From the NCBI RefSeq assembly GCF_000620305.1, contig NZ_KK211102.1:17894-81893 (forward strand): a stretch of 64,000 nucleotides of DNA, given 5' to 3'. The stretch comes from Desulfitibacter alkalitolerans DSM 16504 (GTDB lineage Bacteria; Bacillota; DSM-16504; Desulfitibacterales; Desulfitibacteraceae). A program made the position numbers and the translations under genes. Positions 16,918-26,224 of this stretch are shown here, piece after piece (the stretch's first letter is position 1; every line of letters starts with the position of its first letter). The notes under the pieces are model-generated. The model was not told the origin of the DNA and did not search any database. It worked only from the letters and a program-made list of their open reading frames with translations.

Positions 16918-19900
16918 TTAAAACATGTACTTGAACTTGTTAAACATCTCCCATATAAGGGTTAGAATTGATGGATCCAGGTCTGAAGCAGCTCTTCCCT
17001 TTTCATCAAATGTTACAATAGACACCCTGCCATCTAACCTGACCCTAAAGGTTGTTTCTTTTCCTTCCTCTACCAGATAAAAGCCGTCATTTTCACTGTC
17101 ATTGAAATCCCCTTCATTCCAATAAAGGGTAAACTTTTCCTTATAGGGAGCTCCCTCATACTCATAGGGGCAGAAAATTGCACAGTTGCCGCATTCATTG
17201 CACATGCCGTCAATATGAACAACTTGATTGAGTGATTTCAGCCTTCCATCATCTAGTTTAACTGCAACATTGGCTCTATTTGGGCAAACCTCGGCACATA
17301 CATTACAGATGTAGCTGCACTCCAAGCACCTGTCTGCTTCACCTTGTCTTTCCTCAGGTCTGCCTTTAAGAATGCCCCTGCGTTCAATTATTTCTGGATA
17401 CCTTTTTTCATGTTCAAAGACTATATCAGCAACCATATCCTTGCCTTCTTCAAGCTGTTCACGGATGATAATCTGGCGGGCAACCTTTTTGCCCTGGGCC
17501 ATTGCCTCTACAACTGTTGATGGTCCTGTCAGTGCATCTCCACCAATAAATACCTTGTCAATATTTGTCTCATTGGTAGCCGGGTTAACCTTGATATTGC
17601 CCTTTTCATCTATTTCCAAGCCCTGCTTTTTAAGAATATCCAGGTCTACCCTTTCCCCAGTGGCCGATAGGACAGTATCAATTTCCAGTTCAGTTGTCCT
17701 GCCAGCAGCAACAGGCTTTCTTCTGCCAGATGCATCTGGTTCACCAAGTTCCATTACCTCACATTTAAGCCTTCCATCCTTCAAGGCTATGGGTGCCAGC
17801 AGTTCCTTGAAGATTACTCCATCCTCAAGGGCAGCAAGGAGCTCTTCCCTGTCTGCAGGCATGTGTTCTCTTGTTCTGCGGTACACAATATATACCTTTT
17901 CAACACCCTTTACCCTGGTGGCTGCCCTGGCTGCGTCCATGGCAGTATTGCCCCCACCTATAACGGCAATGTTTTTGCCAATGTTTAACCCTTGCTTTTT
18001 CTTGTTAAAATCCTCTAGAAAGCCAATGGCACTCATTACTTTTTCATTATCACCCTGGATATCTGCCAGGTTTGATCTGGCTGCACCAATGGCTAGATAG
18101 ATGTACTCATAGCCCTGGGCTTTTAAGTCCTCAATTGAGAAATTTTCATCAACGCCTAGTCTAAACTTTACTCCCATTTTCTTTATCAATTCAATGTCGT
18201 GGTTGATATCCTCCCTGGCAATCCTGAACTCAGGGATCACATGTTCTACAGTGCCCCCTGGTTTATCCCTCTTATCAAAAACAGTAACATCCATTCCTGC
18301 CTTTGCCAGGAAATAAGCAGCTGCCAGGCCTGAGGGTCCAGCTCCAATAATGGCTGCTCTTGCATGCACCTTGTATTTGCTGTCAACTGCCCTGCCAGCC
18401 AACCTTTCCATGTAAGCCCTGCAGCCCTTCTCCGCTGCCTCCTTTTTCAGATCACGGATATGCACAGCCCTGTCATAGTCCAGACGGGTACACTTGGTCA
18501 TGCAGTTATGATTGCATATGGTACCTGTAATAAAGGGCAAGGGGTTTTTGGAAATAATTAACTCAAAAGCCTCGTCATGCCTGCCCTCACCAACAAGTCT
18601 GGTATACTCTGGAACATCCTGCTCAATGGGACATCCCACTGTACAGGGAGCCACAAAACAGTCAGTAAGGGGCAGCTTCCTGTCTATTTTACGGCTTTCA
18701 CCGATCTTTCTTTCCTTGGCGTAATTGGCATCCTCCAGTGCATCCCCAGCCAGTTTTTTAAGCTTTGTAACATCTATGGCCTTAAAACTCCTGGTCAGAT
18801 GCCCTTCCAGCTCATCAGCCATCTGCTTTAACCTGTAATAGCCCCCGGGCTTTAAAATGGTGGTGGCTACTGTAATAGGCTGGATGCCTGTATCAAAGAT
18901 ACGCACAATATTAAAGTAATCTGCACCACCTGAATAGGAAATTTTAAGGTCACCTTGAAATTCACTTGCAAGCCTGTAGGCAAGGTTTATGGTCAGGGCA
19001 AAAAGGGATTTTCCTGACATGTACATTTCTTCTCCAGGGAGTTCACCTCTAGTTATCTTAACCGGCAGGGTATTGGAGAGCTTTACACCAAATTCCCTGT
19101 TATTTTCTGCAGCATATTCCTTGAGTCTTTTCAACATGGCAACTCCATCATCATACTGGAGATCATGGGTAAAGGATTCTTCCTTAAGCTCAATATAGTG
19201 ATAACCCATTTTATGAAGGGTATTCTTCACATACTCATACCCCAGCAGGGTTGGATTCATTTTTACAAAGGTGTGCAGCTGCTTTTCTGATATTAGATAT
19301 CTGCATATCTTCTCAATCTCTGCAGGCGGACACCCATGAAGGGTTGAAAGGGTAATGGAACTGCAGATATTTGGTGAAATACTGTCAATATATTTCTCAT
19401 CTGCATTTTTGAAGTATTTTAGTTCCTCTTTAAGGATTTGCTTGCATTCCTTGAAGATTTCTGTATTGGAAGCATCCTTTAGTCCTTCAATAAATCCATT
19501 AACCTTTTCAGATTTAATGCCTTCCAGGTCATAGCCCACACTCATGTTGAACATGAAGGTGCGCTTGTCTATATCAAATATTTCCCTTTGGATAATGTAA
19601 AGCAAAAACCATGCCTTCACATATTCATTAAAAGCTCCTTCAATTGTCAGCTCTGTGGACCATTCAGTATTGTAGCATTCATCCCCTGCATGGATACATG
19701 GTTTAGGAAACTCCAAGGCATCCAAAATCTGAACGGTTTTAAGCTCTATAAATCTGCCGCCGCAAAGATAGGATGCTGCAATATTTTGGGCAAGCTGTGT
19801 ATTTGGACCTGCTGCAGGGCCAATGGGTGTGTCAAGGTTATCACCAAACAGGTCTATTTTCTTGCTGCTTTCCTTTTGGAAAAACTTTTCCTTGGGTATT

Positions 19901-19986
19901 CCAAAGATGGAGCCTTCCCTTGCATATTCTTCAAATATCCATCTAATAAGCTTCCTGAAGGGTATTTCTCTCATTTTGTCGCCCAT
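16918..19986 (-). CDS. ygfK: YgfK-like multidomain oxidoreductase (putative selenate reductase subunit)
   Basis: 1022 residues, close to the usual size of E. coli YgfK. Domains: an N-terminal dihydroorotate dehydrogenase-like barrel (about 1-440); a cysteine-rich GltB/GltD-type iron-sulfur domain (CFVAPCTVGCP and CNHNCMTKC, about 450-530); an FAD/NAD reductase with two dinucleotide folds (IIGAGPSGLAAA and AVIGGGNTAMDAA); and C-terminal ferredoxin clusters (CSYICNVCAEVCP, CNECGNCAIFCP). The family probably passes electrons from NAD(P)H to a molybdenum or selenium enzyme; its true substrate is unsettled. The start at 19986 has GGAGG upstream, whereas the longer frame overlaps ssnA. The partner ssnA and molybdenum hydroxylases match the E. 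coli xdhD neighbourhood. Confidence 0.9.
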   Translation of the reverse strand: MGDKMREIPFRKLIRWIFEEYAREGSIFGIPKEKFFQKESSKKIDLFGDNLDTPIGPAAGPNTQLAQNIAASYLCGGRFIELKTVQILDALEFPKPCIHAGDECYNTEWSTELTIEGAFNEYVKAWFLLYIIQREIFDIDKRTFMFNMSVGYDLEGIKSEKVNGFIEGLKDASNTEIFKECKQILKEELKYFKNADEKYIDSISPNICSSITLSTLHGCPPAEIEKICRYLISEKQLHTFVKMNPTLLGYEYVKNTLHKMGYHYIELKEESFTHDLQYDDGVAMLKRLKEYAAENNREFGVKLSNTLPVKITRGELPGEEMYMSGKSLFALTINLAYRLASEFQGDLKISYSGGADYFNIVRIFDTGIQPITVATTILKPGGYYRLKQMADELEGHLTRSFKAIDVTKLKKLAGDALEDANYAKERKIGESRKIDRKLPLTDCFVAPCTVGCPIEQDVPEYTRLVGEGRHDEAFELIISKNPLPFITGTICNHNCMTKCTRLDYDRAVHIRDLKKEAAEKGCRAYMERLAGRAVDSKYKVHARAAIIGAGPSGLAAAYFLAKAGMDVTVFDKRDKPGGTVEHVIPEFRIAREDINHDIELIKKMGVKFRLGVDENFSIEDLKAQGYEYIYLAIGAARSNLADIQGDNEKVMSAIGFLEDFNKKKQGLNIGKNIAVIGGGNTAMDAARAATRVKGVEKVYIVYRRTREHMPADREELLAALEDGVIFKELLAPIALKDGRLKCEVMELGEPDASGRRKPVAAGRTTELEIDTVLSATGERVDLDILKKQGLEIDEKGNIKVNPATNETNIDKVFIGGDALTGPSTVVEAMAQGKKVARQIIIREQLEEGKDMVADIVFEHEKRYPEIIERRGILKGRPEERQGEADRCLECSYICNVCAEVCPNRANVAVKLDDGRLKSLNQVVHIDGMCNECGNCAIFCPYEYEGAPYKEKFTLYWNEGDFNDSENDGFYLVEEGKETTFRVRLDGRVSIVTFDEKGRAASDLDPSILTLIWEMFNKFKYMF

Positions 19987-20054
19987 GCTCACTACCTCCT
20001 CTTGATCTAACTTCTTGTTCCTGAATTCTGACTGCTGTATTCTATTCCTGCTTT

Positions 20055-21383
20055 TTAGAATCTTTCCCACATTTTAACTGCCAGCTCTCTTGATTTGGCA
20101 TTAATCTCTGCCTCATCAATACCCACCAGTTCCTTCTTCCTCATTAGAACTTTACCTGCCACTATGGTGGTGTCAACCATCCGTCCTGTCATTCCAAAGA
20201 CCATATGACCGTAGTAATTATCTACTGTTAAGGGAGTAGGGGGATCGTAGTCAATTACTATTACATCAGCTGCATTGCCTTCCCTTAGTTCGCCCATGGG
20301 CAGCGAGAAGTAATTGGCCATTATCCTTGGATTATTTATAAACTGCATGGCGGGGACTTCCATCCACCCTACCCTGGGGTCATTCCTGTTGAATTTATGA
20401 AGTATATGGGCTGCCTTCATACCCTCTATCATGTCGGAGGTCATTCCATCAGTACCCATACCCACCATAACTCCCATTTCCACCATTTTAATAACATCGG
20501 CACAGCCTACTGCGTTATTCATATTTGATTGGGGGTTATGGGCAACATTTGTTTTTGTTTCGGCAAGGAGTTCCATTTCCCTTTCATTAATATGGACACA
20601 GTGGGATGCCATGGTCTTTGGGCCTAGAAGTCCATGCTTGTTTAGCCTTTCAATTACCCTGAGTCCATATTCTTTAAGGTTATGCTCCACGTCTGCCCTG
20701 CTCTCGGCGGCATGAATATGAACTCCCACACCCAGCTCCCCTGCTGCCTGGGCACATTTCTCCATGGTCTTTTCACCTATTGTAAAGCAGGCATGCATGC
20801 CAAAGGTAGCTCCCAACATCTGGGAATTTTCCTGCTGGCATTTTTTTATAAAATCTACATTTTCTTTAATGCCTGCCAGGGCCCTTTCCTCACCGTCCCT
20901 GTCGCTTACCTCATAACAGGTATTTACACGAACTCCAACCTCTGCAGCTGCCCTGGCAATCTGCTCAAGACTGCCTTCAATATTAAAGGGACTTGCATGA
21001 TGATCTAAAATTGCAGTTGTCCCGTTTTTTACTGATTCAATAAAGGGGATTAAAGCACTGTAGTACACATCGTCTAGCGCCAGGGTTTTATCCAGTCTCC
21101 ACCAGAGCCTTTCAAGTATCTGCACAAAATTTTCAGGGGGTTCATCCTTTAAAGCTATACCCCTGGCAAAGGTGCTGTAGGTATGCATGTGTACGTTTAA
21201 AAATCCCGGCATGATCAGCTTTCCCCTGCAGTCCATATATTCTGCATCAGGATACTGCCTCTGCAGATCAGCCGTTATGCCTACAGCAGCGATTTTTCCG
21301 TCCTTTAATAACACTGCTCCCCCTTCCATAACCTTGCAGTCAGTTCCTAGAGTTATCACAGTACCGTTTCCAACAAGCAGCAT
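20055..21383 (-). CDS. ssnA: SsnA-family aminohydrolase (amidohydrolase superfamily)
   Basis: 442 residues of the TrzN/AtzA-like amidohydrolase superfamily. Metal-binding features are HMHTYS near residue 66, HAAESRAD near 228, ASHCVHI near 264 and GTDGMTSDM near 318. Related enzymes deaminate or dechlorinate purine- and triazine-like rings; guanine deaminase is a relative. SsnA itself has no proven substrate, but it recurs beside ygfK and selenium-dependent molybdenum hydroxylases, suggesting purine or N-heterocycle breakdown. AGAGGTGAT precedes ATG 21383. It lies 104 bp after the upstream hydroxylase gene and 68 bp before ygfK. Confidence 0.9.
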   Translation of the reverse strand: MLLVGNGTVITLGTDCKVMEGGAVLLKDGKIAAVGITADLQRQYPDAEYMDCRGKLIMPGFLNVHMHTYSTFARGIALKDEPPENFVQILERLWWRLDKTLALDDVYYSALIPFIESVKNGTTAILDHHASPFNIEGSLEQIARAAAEVGVRVNTCYEVSDRDGEERALAGIKENVDFIKKCQQENSQMLGATFGMHACFTIGEKTMEKCAQAAGELGVGVHIHAAESRADVEHNLKEYGLRVIERLNKHGLLGPKTMASHCVHINEREMELLAETKTNVAHNPQSNMNNAVGCADVIKMVEMGVMVGMGTDGMTSDMIEGMKAAHILHKFNRNDPRVGWMEVPAMQFINNPRIMANYFSLPMGELREGNAADVIVIDYDPPTPLTVDNYYGHMVFGMTGRMVDTTIVAGKVLMRKKELVGIDEAEINAKSRELAVKMWERF

Positions 21384-21487
21384 ACTATCACCTCTTTTTA
21401 TTTATTATTGGCTATCCCTGCCAACTATCCAGCAGCCTGCAAGCCCGCAGCAAACTGCAAATGCTGCATTAAATTGATACCTATAGC

Positions 21488-24289
21488 TTATTTTTGCAGT
21501 TCTTCAAGGAGCCTTTTTCTGGTTACAGGAATTTTATTAAAACGTATGCCAACAGCATTATAAATTGCATTTAAAATAGCAGGGGCTGTGGGATTAACCG
21601 GCACCTCGCCCATGCCCTTGGCTCCATAAGGACCTTCAGGGTCTTCTTCTTCCACTATTATGGTTTTGATCTCGGGTATACTGTCAATCATGGGGACACC
21701 AATTTTTTTAAGATTGTCTGTTACCACCTTACTCTCATCTACTATATATTCTTCAGAAAGGGCATAACCTATACCCATGGCTACCGAGCCCTCTATTTGT
21801 CCCTCCACATTTTGGGGATGAATTGCCGTGCCCACATCCTGGGCAGCAATTATCTCCAGCACCTTCACATCCCCAGTTTCAGTATCCACTTCAACAATTG
21901 CCCCTTGAGTGCCAAAGCAATATGCGTAATGGATATTATACTCCTCCAAACTCACTCCAGGCTCATGATCGGAACATTCCCTGTGGGGATAGGTTTTGGG
22001 AGGCAGGTAATGATAGTCAGCCTTTAGTTCAATGTTATTTTCCTGGGCCATTTGGAAAACCTGGCTGAAATCATAGGCCCTGCTGTCTTTTATATTCATA
22101 ACCCTTCCCTGCTGGTCTATTTGCAGGCTGTCTTTCCCCGTCCCCAACTGTCCTGCCATGAAATCCAGGATCTTGTCTTTTAATATTTCCGCGGCAGCCT
22201 TTACAGCGTTGCCTGTAACATAGGTTTGTCTGGAGGCTGTGGTCATCTCCCCATCAGGACACAGGGCTGTATCACTTGATAAAACATCTATCAATTCATA
22301 TTCTATACCCAGGGCAGCAGCAGCAATTTGCGCCATGGCAGTATCAGAGCCCTGTCCCATATCTATAGCACCTATTTTTACTGTAACCCTGCCCTTGTGA
22401 TTCAATTCTGTTACGGCCCCGGCTCCATCGGGCTTGCCTGTACCAAGTCCTACATTTTTGTAGGAGCTGGCTATTCCAATACCAATTTTTTTTGAAGGAG
22501 CCAGCGGCTGCTTTTTATACCGGGCTGCTGCTGCTTCTAACTCCTTTGCAGTCCTGTCAAGGGTTTCAAGATAGCCTACACCCTTTCCCAGCACCTGTCC
22601 TGTAATGGTAGCCTTTCCCTCTGTCAAACCATTTAGCCTGCGCAGCTGTACTGGATCAATACCCAGCTTTTCTGCCAGTTTATCCATCTGCAATTCTGAG
22701 GCAAAGGCAACCTGGGTGCTGCCAAAGCCCCTGAAGGCTCCTGCCGGGTTGTTATTGGTATAAACCCCATAGGAATCAGCCTTTACATTGGCAATTTCAT
22801 AGGGACCTGAAGCAACTACTGCAGATCGAAATACCACAGGCTTGCCAAGGGATATATAAGCACCAGTATCACAAACAGCCCTGGATTCAAAGGCAATTAT
22901 TCTGCCATCCCTGGTTGCTCCATGCTTCATATAGATATGCTCTGCATGGCGTTTGGTAGATATTCTAATTGATTCCTCTCTGGTCAGAACCATTTTTACA
23001 GGCCGGCCGGTCTTTAAAGCTGCCAGTGCACTTTGAATCTGCACAGTTGGTTCTTCTTTGCCTCCAAAGGCCCCACCACAGGGAGTATAAATTATCCTTA
23101 CTTTTTCTTCGTCAAGGGCCAGGCTTCTGGCTATCATTTTTCTAAAGGGAAAGGAGCCCTGGCTGCCGGTCCAGATTGTCACTGAACCATCAGCTTCCGG
23201 CCTGACCAGGCAGCTTTCAGGCTCTAAATATGCATGCTCTACTGCCGGAGTATAGTATTCACCCTCAACAATAACATCCGCCTCTGCAAAGGCTTTTTCA
23301 ATGTCTCCCTTTCTAACCTTGACATGGTGCATGATATTGCCTTCTTCATGGATAAGCAAAGCATTCTCCTTCAGGCTTTCCATGGCGGAAAACACTGCCG
23401 GCAGGACTTTATATTCCACCTTGATTTTCTTTACTGCCTCTTCAGCCAGCTCTGGAGTTTCTGCAAATACTGCTGCAATTGCGTCGCCTAGATAGCGGAC
23501 TCGCTTATCTGCAAGAACTGGCTGCTGGGGTACAATGAGCCCGAAGTTGTTTTCACCTGGTATGTCCCTGGCTGTTAAAACAACTGCCACGCCTTCCGAC
23601 TTCTGTGCTTCGCTGGTGTCAATTGATACTATATGAGCATGGGCATGTTCACTAAACAGAAACTTTCCATAAAGTATATTTTCCATGACATAATCATCAG
23701 CGTAAATTGGCGCACCCTTTACCTTGTCCCGGGCATCAATTTTCCTGGGGGAAGCCCCCACTATGGCTTTTGCTGCTGCCTGGTCTGCTGCGGCTTCCAT
23801 CTTCAAGGTGGCTTCTTTATTTTTCCTTAACATCTTGGCTGCCAGCTTCACAGCATGGATTATCTTCACATACCCGGTACATCTGCACAGGTTATGTTTA
23901 AATGCCTCTTTAATCTGTTCATCACTGGGATTTAAGTTCTTATCAAGCAGGGCTTTTGCCGACATGATCATTCCAGGGGTACAGAAGCCGCACTGAACTG
24001 CCCCGGCATCAATAAAGGCCTGCTGAATTGGATGCAGCTCGCCAGCCTGGGAAATGCCCTCAATGGTTTCTATAACCGCTCCCTCCAACTTGTTGACCCT
24101 TAGTAAACATGCCCTTTTTGCCTCTCCATTAACAATTACCATACAGGCACCACAATGCCCCTTGGCACAACCATTTTTAGTACCCATAAGACCTAGATAG
24201 TTTCTTAGAAACTCCAAAAGGGTTATGGATGAAGGATGACCTGCTGTTCTGCTCTCTCCATTTACCATCAAGGAAATACTTTTACTCAT
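21488..24289 (-). CDS. Fused [2Fe-2S]/molybdopterin hydroxylase 1 (XdhD-like, selenium-dependent type)
   Basis: 933 residues. Residues 1-155 hold two [2Fe-2S] clusters (CAKGHCGAC and C-21; CGFCTPGM and CRCTGY). From about 175 the molybdopterin domains follow, including AYLEPES, GGAFGGKEEP, AFRGFGSTQVAF, IGAIDMGQGSDT and a C-terminal PEGPYGAKGMGEVP with the general-base glutamate region. There is no FAD domain, so electrons must leave through another subunit, such as the separate FAD protein or YgfK. The layout fits selenium-dependent xanthine dehydrogenase/XdhD proteins. It lacks an in-frame TGA, so any selenium would be the labile, cofactor-bound kind. A close paralogue lies at 29047-31863. 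Confidence 0.88.
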   Translation of the reverse strand: MSKSISLMVNGESRTAGHPSSITLLEFLRNYLGLMGTKNGCAKGHCGACMVIVNGEAKRACLLRVNKLEGAVIETIEGISQAGELHPIQQAFIDAGAVQCGFCTPGMIMSAKALLDKNLNPSDEQIKEAFKHNLCRCTGYVKIIHAVKLAAKMLRKNKEATLKMEAAADQAAAKAIVGASPRKIDARDKVKGAPIYADDYVMENILYGKFLFSEHAHAHIVSIDTSEAQKSEGVAVVLTARDIPGENNFGLIVPQQPVLADKRVRYLGDAIAAVFAETPELAEEAVKKIKVEYKVLPAVFSAMESLKENALLIHEEGNIMHHVKVRKGDIEKAFAEADVIVEGEYYTPAVEHAYLEPESCLVRPEADGSVTIWTGSQGSFPFRKMIARSLALDEEKVRIIYTPCGGAFGGKEEPTVQIQSALAALKTGRPVKMVLTREESIRISTKRHAEHIYMKHGATRDGRIIAFESRAVCDTGAYISLGKPVVFRSAVVASGPYEIANVKADSYGVYTNNNPAGAFRGFGSTQVAFASELQMDKLAEKLGIDPVQLRRLNGLTEGKATITGQVLGKGVGYLETLDRTAKELEAAAARYKKQPLAPSKKIGIGIASSYKNVGLGTGKPDGAGAVTELNHKGRVTVKIGAIDMGQGSDTAMAQIAAAALGIEYELIDVLSSDTALCPDGEMTTASRQTYVTGNAVKAAAEILKDKILDFMAGQLGTGKDSLQIDQQGRVMNIKDSRAYDFSQVFQMAQENNIELKADYHYLPPKTYPHRECSDHEPGVSLEEYNIHYAYCFGTQGAIVEVDTETGDVKVLEIIAAQDVGTAIHPQNVEGQIEGSVAMGIGYALSEEYIVDESKVVTDNLKKIGVPMIDSIPEIKTIIVEEEDPEGPYGAKGMGEVPVNPTAPAILNAIYNAVGIRFNKIPVTRKRLLEELQK

Positions 24290-24412
24290 AATCAGCCCCC
24301 ATTTTTTAGTAAACTACTTTAACTTTCTTTTGACAAGTTGCTCAAATATGTTAAGTAAAAACCTTTTTTGTTTCTCTCTTGGCAACAATGTTGCGCTATA
24401 AGACTGTAAAAA

Positions 24413-25129
24413 CTAAACCCTGTATCCCAGTTCCTGGGAAATGTCCCTGGAGGTTTTAAGCAAGTCTTCTGCTATACAGGGCAGCTTTTCTTCATCCAGG
24501 CGGATTTTTGGAATAGGGATATTAAGTGCCCCAATTATGTCCGCCTCGTAATTATATACAGGACACCCAAGAACTAAAACTCCAGAATCTACTTCTTCAT
24601 CGCTTATGGTGTAGCCCTGGGTCTTAAATTCCTGGATCTGGCTTTTTATTTCATCATATGTCTTGTCTCCAATTAACTCCCTTTGCTCCCTTTCATTCAA
24701 GAATACAAAAATTGGTTTTGTAAAGCCCCCAAAATTAATAGGAATTTTTGAGCCAATTTGAGAGTGGATCCTTACTACATGAGGTGATTCTATTTTATTA
24801 ACATATACTGCAAAGCGACCATGCCTGGACATTAAAATTACAGTCTCGTTAATTCTTCTGCTAAGTTCAATGGAATATTTTCTTGCAACCTGCACCAGGT
24901 CATAGCTGCTCAAACAGCTCTGTCCTATTCTTACAGTTTCAAATCCCAGCCTGTATTTTTTTGTTTTCATGTCCTGAATTACATAACCGTGCTTCTGTAA
25001 GGTATTTAAGGTTCTATATGCTGTAGCCTCATTTACCTCAAAAATCCTGCTTAACTCTCTAACACCTACTTCATTGTTATCTGCAAGGTAACTAAGTATT
25101 TGTAAAGCCCGAGCTACTGAGTCAATCAA
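24413..25129 (-). CDS. IclR-family transcriptional regulator
   Basis: Begins DSVARALQILSYLADN, the typical IclR winged-helix start, with recognition region VNEATAYRTLNTLQKHGYV at about residues 33-51 of the chosen frame, then the C-terminal effector domain (about 80-235, PINFGGFTKPIF and GVLVLGCPVYN). IclR proteins commonly control aromatic, purine or organic-acid catabolism. TTG 25129 is chosen because AAAGGAG lies nine bases upstream and it gives a normal family length; an ATG at 25225 would add 32 residues with only a weak site. It lies between the two molybdenum hydroxylase blocks and probably controls them. Confidence 0.9.
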   Translation of the reverse strand: MIDSVARALQILSYLADNNEVGVRELSRIFEVNEATAYRTLNTLQKHGYVIQDMKTKKYRLGFETVRIGQSCLSSYDLVQVARKYSIELSRRINETVILMSRHGRFAVYVNKIESPHVVRIHSQIGSKIPINFGGFTKPIFVFLNEREQRELIGDKTYDEIKSQIQEFKTQGYTISDEEVDSGVLVLGCPVYNYEADIIGALNIPIPKIRLDEEKLPCIAEDLLKTSRDISQELGYRV

Positions 25130-25298
25130 AATGACATTCTCCTTTTTTAAGTATGATCTTAAGCGCCCGATTGTTTCCCTGTTTAGCAAAGCATTATTAA
25201 AAAGGTGTTTCTTTGATAGAAACATTGTTTCTTTTTTAATAATAGTTTTATATTCTATATATTTTTTAAATATTCCTGCATTTTAGAAGAAAAATTTT

Positions 25299-25336
25299 AA
25301 AACAAGACAAAGGAAGTTTAACCTTTGTCTTGTTTT
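25299..25336 (-). terminator. Terminator after the xanthine-dehydrogenase-type operon
   Basis: A perfect 15-bp inverted repeat with arms AAAACAAGACAAAGG and CCTTTGTCTTGTTTT and an eight-base loop. Read on the minus strand it follows the FAD-subunit gene by 22 bp and runs into TTTTAAAATTTTT. Its core GACAAAGG/CCTTTGTC recurs at 57509-57539. Confidence 0.8.
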
Positions 25337-25358
25337 ATCTTGTTTTTATTTTAGCTTT

Positions 25359-26210
25359 TTATTTTAATAAAAGTTCTCCCACGTCAAATACCAGTCCCTT
25401 TATGGCTGCTCTTTTGTAAGGCATGGAAGCCCTGGCCCCTATTTTTTCCTCAACAACCTTTGAGAGGAGCTCGGCCATTTCCTCAATTAGAGCATTATCC
25501 AGTTTCTTGCCTTCAAGGGCCTTTTCGGCAGCATAGGGCCTGTAGGCAGTAGTTCCCACAGCACCTAATCCAATACGCATCTCTTTGACTATATGACCTT
25601 CAAGCTTAACAATTACTGCCAGGTTTATCCTTGCAATTGCCAGGGCCTTGCGCCTGCCAAGCTTTGCAAAGCCGCTTTTATAGCCCTCACCATATTTTGG
25701 AATAGTTATTTCCGAGATATATTCCCTGGGCTTTAGTATGGTCTTTTCTACTCCAACTAGAAAGTCTTCGATTTTTTCCATCCTTGAACCTTCAGGGCCT
25801 TCAATTTTTAGATTTGCCCCAAGGGCAACCAGGGCAGGAATGCTGTCAGCTGCAGGAGAAGCATTGGCAACATTACCTCCAATAGTACCGGTATTTCTAA
25901 TCTGAACTGATCCAACTCCCGAGGCAGCCTGGGCAAGGCAAAAGGCGTATTTTTGAATTACTGGACTTTCTTCAATTGTCGTAAAGCTGGTCACTGCACC
26001 AATTTTTATTTCATTTTCTTCTTCTTTTATATATTGGAGTTCATTGATGCGTGACAGGTCTATTACCAGCTCAGGTGAAACTTTCTTTTCTCTGATGTGA
26101 ATTACCAGGTCTGTTCCTCCAGCTAAGTATTTAGTATTAGCAGGGGCATTTTTTATATATTCCATCAGGTCAGACACTTTTTCCGGTGAATATACATCAA
26201 AACTTGCCAT
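25359..26210 (-). CDS. Xanthine dehydrogenase-type FAD-binding subunit
   Basis: 283 residues of the CoxM/XdhB/YgfM family: FAD-binding PCMH domain (YLAGGTDLVIHIRE near residue 31, IGGNVANASPAADS near 107) and a CO-dehydrogenase-flavoprotein C-terminal domain from about 175. It takes electrons from the [2Fe-2S] subunit and passes them to NAD or another acceptor. ATG 26210 is preferred because AAGGAGG is nine bases upstream and abuts the earlier ATG at 26219. It lies 14 bp after the molybdenum subunit gene, completing the three-subunit enzyme, and could also serve the two fused hydroxylases. Confidence 0.92.
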   Translation of the reverse strand: MASFDVYSPEKVSDLMEYIKNAPANTKYLAGGTDLVIHIREKKVSPELVIDLSRINELQYIKEEENEIKIGAVTSFTTIEESPVIQKYAFCLAQAASGVGSVQIRNTGTIGGNVANASPAADSIPALVALGANLKIEGPEGSRMEKIEDFLVGVEKTILKPREYISEITIPKYGEGYKSGFAKLGRRKALAIARINLAVIVKLEGHIVKEMRIGLGAVGTTAYRPYAAEKALEGKKLDNALIEEMAELLSKVVEEKIGARASMPYKRAAIKGLVFDVGELLLK

Positions 26211-26224
26211 TTTCCCCATCCTCC

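Noticed and set aside
17372..18100. Open frame of 242 codons on the plus strand
   Set aside because: Antisense shadow of ygfK, whose domains are intact on the other strand.
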